Assembly: GCA_034687125.1 (NCBI GenBank)
Contig: JAQGBZ010000230.1
Span: forward strand, 1-64,000
Direction of reading: 5' to 3'
Length of the DNA stretch: 64,000 nt
Source of the DNA: Neelides folsomi
Taxonomy: Eukaryota > Arthropoda > Collembola > Neelipleona > Neelidae
This document shows positions 48,501 through 63,061 of this stretch, one piece after another. Position 1 is the first letter of the stretch, and each line of letters opens with the position of its first letter. The position numbers and the translations under genes are program-made. The notes beneath the pieces were generated by a model that saw only the letters and a program-made list of their open reading frames with translations, had not been told where the DNA came from and ran no database searches.

Positions 48501-48897
48501 TTACTAAACTAATTACGATTATAATTTTATAAAAAAGAATTCAATTTTGTAACACTTGTAATAATTTTGTTATTAATAGTATATATTTAATACAAATTTT
48601 TATTATGAATAAACTTTGGAAATAATTAAAAATTGAAAACTTACAAAATTAATGGACTAAAATTCCTCGTTTAAAAATTTCCAAATCTAATCGAAAATAT
48701 TAAAACATTTATGACTTGCACGCAACTTTATGAAAATGATAAATACAGTTAATGACATTTAAATATTTAATTCGGGTAATCAAACTATGGTCATAATAAT
48801 TAATTATAATAAACACTTTGTAGAAACAATTGATAAAATACAGTATTTAATAAAGATAGATGAGACCATGAGTTGATTAATTAGAGTGAGTTGTAAA
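48501..48897. other. Convergent intergenic
   Basis: AT-rich 3' flanks of the transporter and the Thr/Pro-repeat gene; nothing else seen. Confidence 0.5.
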
Positions 48898-49509
48898 TTA
48901 AGACTCATCGCTCCTCGGATTCACGATCGAATTGTCCAAGACCAAGTCCATAAGTTCAATTCCTCCATCTTTGCCAATGTGATATTTAAACATGTCCTCG
49001 ACAGGGATGAGACGAATGGCTGGTCGCCTCATTCCGGGCAAATCGAGGATTCGAATGTCGAATGGAAATCTTTCTATACCATCTCGATATTTATAGGGCG
49101 AAAGCGTAGATTTGGCCTTTGTTATCGGTCCTTGTTTTTCGAGCCGTTTGAGAGACGTCTTCGAGGTCGTCGGCGTATTTGGAATCGTCGGTGTCTTCTG
49201 AGTCGTCGGCGTATTCGGAATCGTCGGTGTCTTCCGAGTCGTCGGCGTATTCGGAGTCGTCGGCGTATTCGGAGTCGTCGGCGTCTCCTCTCTCTCCTTG
49301 CTGCCTTTTCCGATGTCCATTATTCTAAATATGATAAAAAGTTATTTGTACAACTCTAATAACAATATTTAACAAAGCCATTTGTTAATCAGGATTTTAT
49401 AATGGCTTCCTTACATTTACAATATTGTTCTCATGCAGCGAATTTATCAAATTAATCAAATTAAACTCTTTGGATTTTTATATTACAAGTAGATTCAATG
49501 ATGTTTACC
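48898..49509 (-). CDS. Thr/Pro-repeat protein of unknown function
   Basis: The coding part is one exon, 49320-48898, 140 residues. A 5'-UTR exon probably ends at 49509 (GATCAG before GTAAAC) and joins an acceptor at 49325. The N-terminal half repeats TPTTPNTPTT and KTPTIPN units; no signal peptide is seen, so it is probably intracellular. The C-terminal half is ordinary sequence (YRDGIERFPFDIRILDLPGMRRPAIRLIP). The family is not recognised. The 30-bp DNA repeat also opens the opposite strand (Arg-rich frame), which I reject as a shadow because this strand has the splice signals and a non-repetitive C-terminus. Confidence 0.6.
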
Positions 49510-50738
49510 TGATCAAGCAGAAGAGACGAGAAGAAAATTTGAAAAAATGGATCTTAAATTAGCGTTAAAAGTTTTAACTTAAAACACAAGAGTTTAATTT
49601 TTAATGAGGATTTGCGGTCTTCTCCAACCGGCGTCTTTCTGACAACAAAAGCAGAGTCAATACGTTTTCATTCACAAATGCGCACATGATGAGTGAAAGA
49701 AGGAAACGTAAATAAATATAGTATAGTGAATGTTTAGTATCCAATTGCTCCTCTCAGTCCCTAATCTAAATGTATGTACGAACATATTAAATTTAAAATG
49801 AGAATTATGAGAATAGATTCGATTAGGCTTAAATACATGTAGTAAATCAACATTCGTGGAAAATCCCCTTTAATTACAATAGATGATATTATTAACATTA
49901 ACTAGCTTAAGAGTTCGACACTTAAATTATTTTATTATGCAGACAAAATCCTATTCAACACCAATACTATTAAAAGACACCAAACGTTCTTGTTTATATT
50001 TCTTATGACCTCTTGGCTCACGTTTTGTTGCAGCAGGAATAATAAAAGTTTGACTTTATGATGATTAACATAATTAAGGCTCATTTTAGTTTTAATTTAA
50101 TAGTAAATAAAGAAAACAAAGATGGAAATGATGGAATAAGATATTTACAAAAGTGATTTCAATTTTCCTTGTTTCATTTCCACGTCCATAATATGAGAAA
50201 AAGAAAATAAAAGGACATTGAAAATTCCCAGCAAATCAATTGTTCCCAATTTCCTCCCAATTGTCTCCCCCAGAGGAAGCTTGAAAAACTTAAAGGACCT
50301 CCTTTACTTCACCATTTACCACTTCATCCATCGACGACTGAATTGACTGAACAGTTTGACTTTTTAGTACAAGTTCAACGTGAAATCTACAATGGGGAGA
50401 AGAAAACGAGAAAATTGTTTTTTGGCTCCCATCATGGGTTCCAAAAACTCAAACAAAATGAAGTGACAATTTTGACAAATGGATCTAATCAAAAACCTCC
50501 TTCATATTACAGAGATTTCGTAGGTACCTAAGTACATTATATATCCAATATACTGTTAACTGCATACATAATGCTAACTACACTTTTTGACATCATTTTG
50601 TGTATTTTGGAATATTTGGAATATTTTGTCATTTGACATTTTACATTAAACTAAAATCATTAAAAGCCCTTTGGGTGAATTTTCCAATATTAATTAATTA
50701 ACTCCCATTGCCGATTGAGCTGCCATGTTTTAATTTAC
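49510..50738. other. Start of gene-poor region
   Basis: A GC-richer patch at 49600-49720 is the likely promoter of the Thr/Pro-repeat gene. Another at 50230-50530 has a short frame (62 codons) without recognisable features. Confidence 0.4.
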
Positions 50739-50921
50739 TATACTCTATTCCATTTGAGAAGATTATTGAGAAATGAATCATGTTACTTGACCGGGCAATC
50801 GAATGTCATGTCACCCGCAAATAATTTCTACAGGAAATAATATCGGTTTATTTGAATTTCTAATGACTTGTCAAGTAACATGATTCAATTCTCAATAATC
50901 TTCTCAAATGGAATAGATATA
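50739..50921. mobile_element. Palindromic MITE, copy 2
   Basis: This is the same family as the element at 47191-47358. The ends share TACTCTATTCCATTTGAGAA and continue for about 50 bp; the right tip lacks two bases (AATAGATATA instead of AATAGAGTATA). The centre is inverted relative to copy 1 and has about 15 extra bases, so the two copies inserted in opposite orientation. Confidence 0.9.
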
Positions 50922-53260
50922 ATGAATTTCTTTCATCCTTCACATCAAAGAATAATTCATTTCAGTTTTGTTAAATTCTTTAGTTCTAGCTGTTTTCCAA
51001 ACTTATCAGAATTCCTTATATTATCGTTAACTTGATAGGTATGCCAAACATTTAATTAAAAGTTTTAACAAGTCTAATATTAAAATGAAAATCATAACAT
51101 AATCAATTATTTAATCTTTATGGGAAGTATTTAATAGAACTAGTTTCCAAAAGTTTAATTATTTCTTAATTAAACCCTCTGACATGAAAATTAATTTATT
51201 TCTGTCCCAATTTTATCATTAATTTAAATTGCTAAAATTCGAAAATATTTAATTAAACTATAAAAACACTTACCTGTATTTTAATAAAATAAAACAAAAA
51301 TAATATTTTATAGGATCATTAGTATAATTCACATATTAAATGAATTTGGGAATATTTTGGAACAAAGTTGGAAATTCTAAATTAGCAAAACATGCCAAAT
51401 AACCATTGCCATTTAACTTTAACTAAACCAATTAGTTAACCAATTTGAATTTTCAACTGAAAATTGTCAATTTGAAATAATAAATTGAAGAGTCGGGCCA
51501 TTAAACTCCACTTTGCCATTTATGTTGGATGTTTGAGCTGTGTAAAAATAAAGGAGGAAGGAAGTGAGTTGATAAGAGAGCCATACGGCCATAAGTTGTT
51601 CATTTAAGAAGATTTAAGGAAAGCATAAGGAAGGAGTATTTTAATGGTAGAAGATGAAATGGTCAATGAATCAATTCCTTTTATCTCCCCATCTTTCTTT
51701 TATGACATATGGGGATCATTATCTTTGACTATAAACGAGGGCTATAGAAGACATTAAACTCTCCAAACCCCCCTTACTTAAAGGTAATCGGGAGAGGAAG
51801 AAGAAAAGTCTCCAAGAGGTCTTTTGGAAAGAATGGAGGTAAATAAATCCAAAGGCTCCTTTTACCCGTCAACACCTTCAATTCTCTTAACGACTCACTC
51901 AAATTACATTAAATATATAGGGTCAACATAAACAATACTATGGAAAACTTCTATGTATAGTAAGAATCTTCTTACGACCTCAATTAACTCTCCAATGTAA
52001 TCTTATATAAACTCCAATTCAGGTCTGCTTGTCCATTTGCCTGCCTCACTACCTTTTATAAACCCATATAACAGTTTTAAACACATATCTTTACTTGCAT
52101 ATGCGTATACCATCCCAATACGCATTGAAAAGGGTCAAGGAAGAGCAGTATGGTATTTACACAGCCAGAAATATCGAATGTGTCGTTGTATACGGGTATA
52201 AATGCAGCATAAATAACCAAATTATGATGAATGCTAGTTTCAGTACCATTTAGGTAGTTAAACTATTTGAGTATATAAGACGTTTCATTATAAAATCATG
52301 ACTGGTTAATTCGCTCGTTCTCTCTTGTACGAATAAAACAATATGAGATTAATACTCTAGCAATGTGCAGTGTATCCCCGGAATCACAGCATCTTACTGA
52401 ATTACACCACAGCTGAATGTTGGAAGTGAACATTCTACTTGCCCTTATATACTATCTCACACCGATTAATATCGTTATGACCTGTTCCACAAAAAAACCG
52501 ATCCTAACCAACAAGCTGAGCCAGTGTACTACAGGTATATTGATAGCTGCTAAGATAAATAATATACTATTTACAGTTATTCTTCATAGCATAGGAAAAA
52601 ATCGTCAAAATTTTGCAAAAAATTGTTATAAAAATAATAAATAATAATTTTTAAATGTCAAATGCTGTTCTAAAATTTATTTATATTTATATATATTTAT
52701 TCTGCTTTATAAAAATATTTAAATTAAAAAAACTGATTCGAAAGTCATAAATATAATAAGAATCCTAGAAATATTTTTATTTATTATAAACTTATCAATT
52801 AAGAACAGGAAATATTTCCAACATAATAAAATAATGATGAGAGATTTTAAATATAGATAGGAGGAAGGGAATCAACACGTGAAATTGTGTGACAATATGT
52901 ATGGTAAAGAGGGGAGCCCAAATGAAATTCTGTTTATGGAAATCGGCTTGGGAATTGAAATTGGATTTGAGGAGATAAAGAAAAGGAGCTTTTAATATTC
53001 CTTCATGAAATATGGAAGAGCGATTATGATAAGTAGAACCAAATTCCCTATCCACTCACAAACAAATTTTTATAGAGATTTGACGCCGTCAGAGGCCTCA
53101 AATAAACAAAATTCACATTTTTCCATCATATCATTCTAATTCCAGGAATATTTATTTTCAATATTATTTGAATTATTTCTAAATAAAATATTCAGTTAGA
53201 TTCGATTTTATTTTAAAAATTTTAAAAATGATTAAATAAATAAAAATTATTTAAATAAAT
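50922..53260. other. Gene-poor region, first part
   Basis: Long non-coding DNA with non-repetitive, moderately GC-richer blocks, for example 51480-51880 and 52030-52560. No coding exon could be supported. Such blocks look more like regulatory or UTR sequence than neutral AT-rich spacer. Confidence 0.35.
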
Positions 53261-53377
53261 AAAAATACAAATATAAATATAAATTATTAATAATATTATA
53301 AAAATACGAATATAAATATAAATTATTAATAATATTATAAAAATACGAATATAAATATAAATTATTAATAATATTAT
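53261..53377. repeat. 39-bp tandem repeat, three copies
   Basis: The unit begins AAAAATACGAATATAAATAT and continues with AAATTATTAATAATATTAT. Copies start at 53261, 53300 and 53339; the first differs at one base. Confidence 0.9.
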
Positions 53378-56300
53378 AAAAACTTTCACAAAAAATTTAT
53401 ATCTAATCAGTCAAATTTTAATTTCGGAAAATATTTAATTGAATTATTAAATATAAGATTTAGCACTTAATAGCAAAAATAAGCAAAAATAATAAATGTC
53501 GGGTAAATAAACCTGATCAAATGAAATATGTGTGTAAATAAACAATATTTAATAAATGGAGCTTCGAGCTTATTGATTCTTTCATATTAAGAATCAGCGA
53601 GTTTAAGAGAATAAATCTGTCAAGTGAGAGAAATTCATTTATCATTTTCTTCCCTTGACAAGAGATATAGTGAAATATAGTCAGACTATTCCTTATGAAC
53701 CTTTTGTTCATTTAATATAACTATTAAAAGGGTTCGAGTTCCAGTTGTTTCAACTCGGAGGATCTTCCGTAGAAGGTGAATTAAATATTGACATTTCTGT
53801 TCAAACGAACACGTTTAGATGCCCAGGGGATGTGTGCACTCAAAATACAATATAAATATACTTACGAATTCACTATTCCACTTTCACCCAAACCTTCTTT
53901 TATAAATAAATTGTAAATTCATCATTATGAATATTTTCTTTTCATTTCGAAACAATATTTATAAAATATCTTCAATGGGCATTTAAATCATAGTCATTAT
54001 TTATTTAAAATTCATCCGGTTTTATTTTGGCGAATTTAGATTTTAATTATTTCCAATTAAGAAGCTTTTTACAATATAACAATAAATTCATTTAAAAAAT
54101 CTAAATTTTATTTCGATTATATAAAATTTGGTTATATAATTATATAAAAATAATTAATATTTTAGAATTTTAAAATTTATAAAAATTACAATTATAGTTA
54201 ACTATTGTTTTAATTATTGTTTAAATGCATTTTTCTATTGCATAATTTTCCTCTAAATCAAAAAAACCCGATTAATTAAAAGATAAAATACAAACATCCC
54301 TTAAGGAATCTTTCAATTTATTTTTCTTCATTTCATTTGTTTTTCATTATTCCCCTAACCCAATTTTCAAGATCTTAAGAAGAAATCACATGAAAAAATC
54401 TGGAGAAAAAGTCAGAAAAACTCTTTTCCTTATTCTGCTCTACTTCTTTTTCCTCGAATAGATATATCTCTCTGACACTAACCTTTCTTAATAAAAACCA
54501 CATGGTTTATTTATTTTACCAGAAAAGCAAAGTTACTAAATTCCGAATGTCCGAATCTCAAAATCTTTCATTAAAATTACAATGCTTTTATAAGAATATT
54601 ATATTTACTTTTCAAAGAATAATATTGATACTATAATACCAAATACCATCAAATTATATTAATAATAATATATAATATAAAATGGCAAAAGAATCAAGAA
54701 CGAGAAATTCAATAAACCCTGCCAAAAAGCCTACAAAGAACTAAAAGTCAATTGGGTAAATAAATGCATTTGTGCATCAATTCTCAATAAACTCAAAGAA
54801 TCCACCCAAGGGGAAATTGACTGACTTGGAGGCAATTGAATACAAGAGACAATAAAACACAAAAAACAATAAAACCCATTGTTTACTTTTAGTAAAAAAT
54901 GTTGCAAATAATATATTTATTATAAATACAGCTATACATTATATATATTGAGATTGATAATATAATACGAATAATATATTGGTAATATTGTTTGTAATAT
55001 ACAAATAATGTTGTTATTAATATATATCAAGTATTTATTACATTTGTACTTTGGTGCATTGAGTGGAAATGAAAAAAAGGTTAAAAGAACGGGGGAATTG
55101 TTGGAGCATGAAAGAGGAAACTTTTTTGATAACCTCATGGAAGTGACGGGAGTTTGTTTTGTGAAATAAAGTCAACATAGACCGAGATGAGCGAGATTTC
55201 CCAATTAATTACTCAGCCCATTCAGGATCGGAAAGTGGACCAGCGGAAATGAAGTTTTTCTCTTCGGAGTGACAGAAGACCCAAAACACTTTTTCTCTCT
55301 CCGCTCATTAACATTAATTTGAATGGGGAAATGGACAAAGACAGCGAAAATCAATTTCCCATGTGCGAAAACTTAACTTTTCTCATCCTAAGAATTCAAA
55401 TTCCTCTTTCAAACTCAGTTCAACAACTTACTTAACAAAGTTAGACTTAACTTGATATAATAACTAATATGTAGATAAGGTATACAGTAGGTATGTAAGT
55501 GTATATTGTATAATATTATATAAGGTATATAAGGCATATAAAGTAGAGATATACATATTAATGTATATTAATACTAGTTGGGTAACCATTTTATTATATT
55601 CCATATTATTATAAATTAATGAAAAAGTATATGTAAATATAAGGAGAAAGTGATTTTGATAACCTTAAAAAAACGTAATCAACTTGACGTTTCTCATCAT
55701 CTCTTTTACAATTCCAACACTGAAAAGTTTCCTAACAAACTTTTTTAAAAATTTCCATAAAATATCTTTTGTTCTCCACAGACACTTTTCAAGACTTTTG
55801 ACTTTCAAGAATCTGTCGAGATCTCGAGATATCAAAATGTCCATTACAATTCCTTCCAATTTCGTGGAAAATGCCCACAGAATACTTAACAAAATTCTCT
55901 TAAATTTTCCTCAATTTTGGATAAATCCCAAATTCTAACTATAAGAGTAAATACCATATATAATGAAAATAATGATATAAATGCATATCAGTATAAGGAG
56001 TAAAAACAACTTATAATGTATAGGTACTTAACCGTATTTAAGTAATAGAGATTCAAAGTATGAGAGGTAAGTGAATAGTCTGGTAAAATACTGCGACATG
56101 ATTAAGTTTCTTAAATATAAAGAGAATAGTTAATGGGAGAATACACAGATTGTTAAATATTTACAAAGTTTGGAAAGTCCTTTAAGAGTTTAAGAGGAAA
56201 GTTTGAAAGTTGAATGGGAACTGTCCATTTGTTCATTTCTCCACTTCCAACACTTTTCAAGATTAATTTCATTACAGAATGAAAGATCACCATTAAAGTA

Positions 56301-59300
56301 ATTTATTATTTACATTTTATGACTCTATTTGATTCTTGTGGAATAAATAAATAATTTCCTTTATACTACATAAATACTGATAAATGTTATATTATAAATA
56401 TTCATTTGTTTTATTTGATTGGTTTTGTGACATTTGCATTTGTGTAATATTGTAAATGGATAAAAATTTCATGATTGGAAATTCAATTGTCCATTATTTC
56501 CAATTCGTACTTAAATGAAATTTGTTCATTTAAAAAGTCAAAGTGGACAAAAGTCGTAAAGTGGTGAGATTTTTCCCCCTTGAGCTACATTTTCAAAGGA
56601 CAGGAATTGAACGGAAAGATCTCAATAATCATTCAGGACCGACGGAGCAATTTCATCACAAAATTCCTCTTTTAAGATGGACAAAATCCCCAAGACTTAA
56701 TATTCACATTCCCAATTCAAACATTCCCTCCATTTATACAGTTGGACAAATTTAACCGTTTATAGCTGAACATATATTTAAATATAAAGTATACGTTACA
56801 TGGTCATTATTATACCTCTTTCCATTTTGTAGATACAAATACTGATATTATATCTACTGAACTTATTTAATATGGATGTTATACCAATGTTCTAATAACA
56901 GTAAAGGCATACTACCTATGATCTTATACAAATCTTCCATATCAGGAAATGTTATATAAAAGTTCCAGTTGTAAAAGTTATGTATATAGGTAGTTATATT
57001 GGATATTTGATACCATAATGAAAATAATGATTAAAGAGAATGTATAAATTTATTTGATGAATAATCATAGGTGATTATTTCTTGTCTAAAAAGTACATTT
57101 TTGTATCAATCTTTCACATATCAATTTCCTTTATTGCCAATTCAACCCTCGGGTTCTTTCCTTTTGAGTGTCTCGTAGAAAGTAACAACTTGATCCTCAA
57201 ATTACACATCAATAAACCTACACTACAAAATTCCCAGTTAAATCTCTTCACCAAATGTGACTTAGAGAATCTCAAATTCAGTTCCATAATATTTCATGTA
57301 AAATGTCTTCTAATTCTTAATTAATAAATATTAAAAGTATATTTCATTTCTTTCTTATTCTATACAATTTAACAACAATTAGCAATACACAGTTATTTTA
57401 TCAAATAATCTTGAACTGTATATTGCCCACACTGTACTTGTGAATATTAACTAAACTTCAATGTTAAAGGTCCATAAGTAGCTCTAAAATTTATCCGTCA
57501 ACCTAATTTGAATTTCTCATCATAATGTGTATGAACATAAAAGGGATAATTTTAATCCAAGAAGGATTTTCATGTTTGCCCAAAAGCTTTGAAAACAAGA
57601 AAGTCCAACAAAGGTTTGAAATTAAAGAACACGAAACCGGGAAAATCCAACATATCAAACCTGTCATGAATAATTAACATGGAAAAGTAAATCCCCTCAA
57701 AAACCAATCCATCTCCACAAATCCAACAAATATTCAAATGCTCACAATTTATCAAAAGAAAAATTTCATTATTGAAAAGTGTTAGAAAAATTTAATCAAA
57801 AAGAAACGACTAAAACCAAACAAAGGCAATAAAACATTCTCATGTTAAGTAAAACAAAATCCTGCCATATTAAATACATAAAAAGATCTTACATTACATC
57901 AATATTATTCATGTTAATTTTAATATCCATATAAATTTTACATTCAAATGCTCCGAATCCAAATTTTATATCCGAACTTCGGATATAAAAAGCGGCACAG
58001 GTGAATAAATAATAAAGTACAATTAATAAAATTCACTTTCATTCCGAATATTAATTTCCTATTCAAATGTTCGTTGACTATTTTAGAAGAATGGATATGA
58101 AATAAATAAATAGATATATTTATATGAATATATATTGTATGGTATATGGAAAATATGGATTTAGCATGGCATGAGGTAAAGATAAGAATCACTCACGACC
58201 ATCAGTTCAATTACCCACTTTGACGGGATTCCATTAAAATGAGAAAATAGCGGGGAAGTCGATTAATTTGGCTTTTACAATAAATGCATATCATGTCATG
58301 TATTTCAATATCTCATCATATTTCATACTCTTGGCAACTACCATATGTGGGATAATATTCATATGGGAATCAAGTCACCAAATTCTCCATTTTCGGTACA
58401 GGGAAAGTGAAGGGGAGAAATGTGCGAAATTCTGAGGGACTCAACAAAGATCAATAGAAAGCTCCCACACATAAATTATCAAATTTATTTTTTTGCTCTA
58501 ATAATCATGTAAACAAAAAACAACCTGTATAACATAAAATAACTGTATGGTATAAAATATATATGAGCCATGTCATTTAAATGTAGTGAAAGTAAAAATA
58601 TAGTTAAAGTATGTAGGAGAAAATAAATGTCGGTTAAAGGTATTTGATCCATTTAAGTTTATTGTGTTGGTTTTGTATGTAAAAGTTGTTTATTGATTCT
58701 CATGGGATTTACAAGAGGTTTTTGTGTCAAGAGTCCTCAAGTGTTGACACGAAGGGAAAACTCCAAGTTTGCTGACCAAACCCAAAATGAATAAATCATT
58801 TAACCCCAAACCCAACCACCAAATTCTTCGTGACATCCACTCTATTAATTTACAACCACTCGGATATTCAAAATTCATACAAAACAGTCAAATCCCGAGA
58901 TTAAAACCATTTTACTATTAAAATATTAAAATTCAACACTTTTAAATACGATTTTCATTTTATGTACAAATCTACAAATAATTCATTTTTAATTGATATT
59001 ATTAATATTTATTATGATTATGAAACTTCTTTACCATTAATATTCTGATTGCTAATTAAAAGATAATTTAGTAAAGTAATAAGTAAGATAATCCTAAAAT
59101 AATTAAAAGCTCTTAAAAAGAAAACAAAGAAAATAAAGTAATGGGAAAATATTGCCGTCATTCCATAAATTAAAGATTTCCTAAATTATAGCGTCATAAA
59201 TATGTAGCCAATTACCATTAATGAATAATAAAAGGTAATCTTTAATTATCTAATTGCAGTTTATCTACAAAAAAGACACATTTATGAACATTAATGACTA

Positions 59301-62300
59301 AAAATGACCAAAAATGGAAAATGTAATGCAGAGATACAATATGGCAAATCTCATTAAATAAAAATGAAATCTCATAAAATAAACCAATGTGTTGTTTGAT
59401 ATTATTTTTAGCTAGAGAAATTAGACGGAAATGATTTATTGGATAATGTGCGAAATAATTAAGAGAAGTTCATGAAAGTGTGAAATGAAAAACCTCAAGC
59501 TAAACAAAATTATTATTTTATTAAATTATCATTTTGGGGGACATTTTACTTCATTTTCTCCTAGACATTTATTTTAGTAATAAAACTGATTTTTCGGATT
59601 TTTCTGCCTTTAAGGTGATAATGTCGGAAGATGACAATGATGGGAGAAAGGGAAACATGGGAAAAATATTCGTCAGGTTTCTCTTGGGGATTGATAAAGA
59701 TGATGAAAAATAGATGCGGTTTTTATGCATGGAACTGTTGAACCGTGAGATTTCCAGGGTCGACTTCCACTTTCATCCTCCCAGGAGAAAAGATGGAAAC
59801 AAATGACGTGTCGCCCCCGACGACGACCAAACCATCACACAAATAAATCCACACTTAAAACCATTTATTCAAAAGATGAAAAATCTTATTAGGACAAAAT
59901 TGAACAATAACACTCGGCTAATTTGACAATGGAAATTCATCACCCAACACAATATATTTTTATATACAATGTGAAATATATAAAAAGAACAAATTAATCA
60001 AATTATATATGAAATAAGAACATCATATAAATAATATACATTATTGCACATTTTATATTATGTTAATTAATCAAACTATTCAAGTTAAATATCACCACCA
60101 TATGCACTGGAAATCTAATATAAAAATTTCTGAATTGTAATAATTTCTAATATTATTTTAATGTTATTCGGTTTAATATTTAGTTTAATGAATCTGATTT
60201 TTGTTCATGTTGTAAATGAAGCATTGTGGAATGAAAAAGTTGAATAAAAAGAGTTGAGAGGTTCATTGGAACATCCCCGGGGATTCGACATTATTTGGAG
60301 ATTGAGAGTTACAAGAGGAATAAAAAAGAAATGGGAGAAATCAAATGGGAACAAAGGAGAAGTTCAAGAGTCAATTTGCCCTTAATTCCCTTCCATTGTG
60401 TCTCAGAAATCTCAAAAATCCTCGTCAAAAATCACCTTCAAAATCTTATAGGAAATCTGTTCCTATAAAATCATTTTTATACCAAGATTTTATATCAGAT
60501 ATAATTCTAAGTATACACTTGACATCAAAATTGGTGCTAATATATAATTTACACAAGAACCCCTATATTCATGATTATACATACCATATATGCACTCATG
60601 ATATATTTAATATATCTGTATACCTTGATTATATAGTAGATATTAAATTGGAGCGGCAATTTAAAAATCTATATTTTCCGAGCTTATATAATTATAATAT
60701 CCAAGATAATAATACAACATGTATTAAAGTGTAAACTTATGTAATACAATGTTTATATAATATTTTGGTGTTGGTTTTATTGTAAGTGTATAAAGAAGCA
60801 TTTTGTCAATTAGAGCTTTTGATTTTGATTGTAAAGGTGATTGAAGTGCAAATCCCGACCTGGGTTTCTCTCCAATAATTCCCCGTTAGAATCCTCTGCT
60901 TATCCAGGGAGGCTCAAAGGGGTAATTTATGGTCTGAGTCAGTTTGGCATGTTTAAAGTAATGTTGCAAGACTCGCTTTGAACTTTGGTTCAATTCCCCA
61001 ACATCTTTGATGTTTAATTAGCCCTCGATTTATTCTCTGGATGTGGAAGTGAATTATCCGGTCGGGAAGGAATAAAGGAATCAAATTCCCTCCTAATGTC
61101 AAAACTTTCCTCCGACCGCCAAAGCCCGGCGTAATAAAAGGAGAAAGTTAAAATGTAAGTAGGGGCCTTAATTACTCTTTTCCGCTCTACGATCTCCAGG
61201 AATTGAAGAATAACGTCCGAGAACTCGACTACCCAAAACGAACAAGATTTACGCCCTAGCACAAAACCAACCATATGTATTCACACCCTTCCCAACCTGA
61301 TCAATACTGCAAAACTAAACGGACCAAAACGAATGGAAAAGAACAAAAGTCAAACAATAAAATCATCACCTTTGCACTTAACACCAAAAACAAGAAACAA
61401 GACATTGATTTATTAAATACTCTAATATAATTTAAACTCTAAATCTTGATATAAATAAAGTTCCAAAATTAAAAAAACATTTAAATTCTGCGAAAAAATG
61501 GTAAAATGATGAAATATTATTTAACTGTCTAAATATTGCGAAATAGTTAATAAATGATAAAAAATATTTAACTGTCTAAAAATTGCGAATTAATGGAAAG
61601 GTAAGTGCAGAAATATTATAAAAAGTTAATGGGATTAAATAATGCGATAATAAACTTTTAAAATGTACTAGGCTAAACCTCGCGATTAAAAACCGTTTTC
61701 TTCTCATTGTAGGATTTTTGAGTTTATTAAAAGTGTTTTGATCCCCTGAAGCTCTTCACTTAAAATTCAAGAGCCAGAGTTGAAGTTTTATTTTTGTAAT
61801 GAAGGCGATCTCTCCTTAATGAACACGTAGAAGGGAATTTGTGAAAGTGTGAAAGATGTAATTTAGGTTTTGTATGAGACCGTGGGTTGTTCAATAAAAA
61901 TTCAAATGTGGAGGTATTAATATTTATGGTTGTGAAGATGCGATCCACCTCTTGGCAAAAAAACCTTTTCATCCTCTCAGGATAATCCCTCTGAATATTT
62001 CCCAAGAATTGAACTCTCCCCGTTAATGAACTCACGTATTCCACGCAGAGCTCCATGCATCACAATCTTACAAGGAATTTCATATTTAGACCCAATCCAC
62101 GATCCCAAACGACCAAAACTCTCCATTTCACACGCACAAATATAAATCAACTCTCTTTTCAAAAAAATATTTTCATCACCTCCAAAAAAATCTCCACCAG
62201 AAAGATCTCTTGAAGAAAATCCAATCAAAAAATTGTATTTAAACATGATATATCAAAGGATAAATCAAAAAATTAAAATTGATCAAAATGATCAATAAAA

Positions 62301-63031
62301 AATAACCAGAATCCAAGTTAATTTAAAATTGGAAGTATATAAATAGATATGTTTATAATAAAAATGTATGTTAGGTAAATTGAAGTTTATTAAAGAATTT
62401 ATTTAAACAAGACAATGAAAATAAAATTTTTGTCCAACAATATGAATCAAATGATTAAATCAATATCAAATGATTGAAATGTCGTGGGGTGGAAAAAGAG
62501 GCCAAGTGGAAGTGAAAGATAAAGTCAATTGACTCAGAAATTCAAATAAGGTAAATTGGAAATGATGGAAATTTTCTTTTTGGGTCAAACTGTCCAATTT
62601 TTCAATTTACCTCCCTCGTCCATTTTCAATTTGTCGTCCACTTCAAAAAAATTCATTTTCCCCCTTTTCTCTTTTCATTTTCATTATCCTTTCAGCATTC
62701 TCTTTGTTTGAGCTCCAAATATCCAAAATATATGCATTGGATAAAATAATGAATAACGTCATGAATCTATTGTTTATAACGCCGTTGGGTATGCTTATGA
62801 AATATGCAAGCCATTTAAATTTTTAATTTTTAAATGCAATTGTATGAGTAAGTAAAGGAATGATAATCTCTTTTATTCTTTATTATCTTAATTCTGTGTA
62901 ATCCCAATCTTTTTATTCTTTCAATAATTATATATATTTAACCACGCTATTTTCATTTATTACTTTATTGTATGATATAATATTACACATAGATTTTTTT
63001 GTTTTATAGTTAACTTTAATACTATTTAAAC
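53378..63031. other. Gene-poor region, second part
   Basis: There is almost 10 kb without a recognisable protein or RNA gene. GC-richer blocks recur at about 55140-55420, 56540-56750, 58200-58470, 59600-59840, 60230-60420, 60830-61340 and 61740-62170. Frames in them are short and family-less on both strands. Confidence 0.4.
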
Positions 63032-63061
63032 ATGTCCAGCGTGTCTTACAAGAAAATTGAG
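63032..63061 (+). CDS. Possible short first coding exon (low confidence)
   Basis: An ATG in fair context (TTTAAACATGTCC) opens MSSVSYKKIE and meets a GT (GAGGTATTT) after ten codons. It follows a long gene-poor tract and could start a gene that continues to the right, but no second exon is seen before 64000. Confidence 0.15.

Noticed and set aside
48886-49359. A 157-codon plus-strand Arg-rich frame opposite the Thr/Pro-repeat gene
   Set aside because: Its repeats mirror the minus-strand TPTTPN coding repeats, and it lacks splice or start context.
53261-53377. Three-copy 39-bp repeat considered as a CRISPR-like array
   Set aside because: Units are directly adjacent without unique spacers and the DNA is eukaryotic; it is a plain tandem repeat.
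61014-62246. Minus-strand frames of 86-98 codons in the gene-poor region
   Set aside because: They are short and overlapping, lack supported splice partners and resemble no family.
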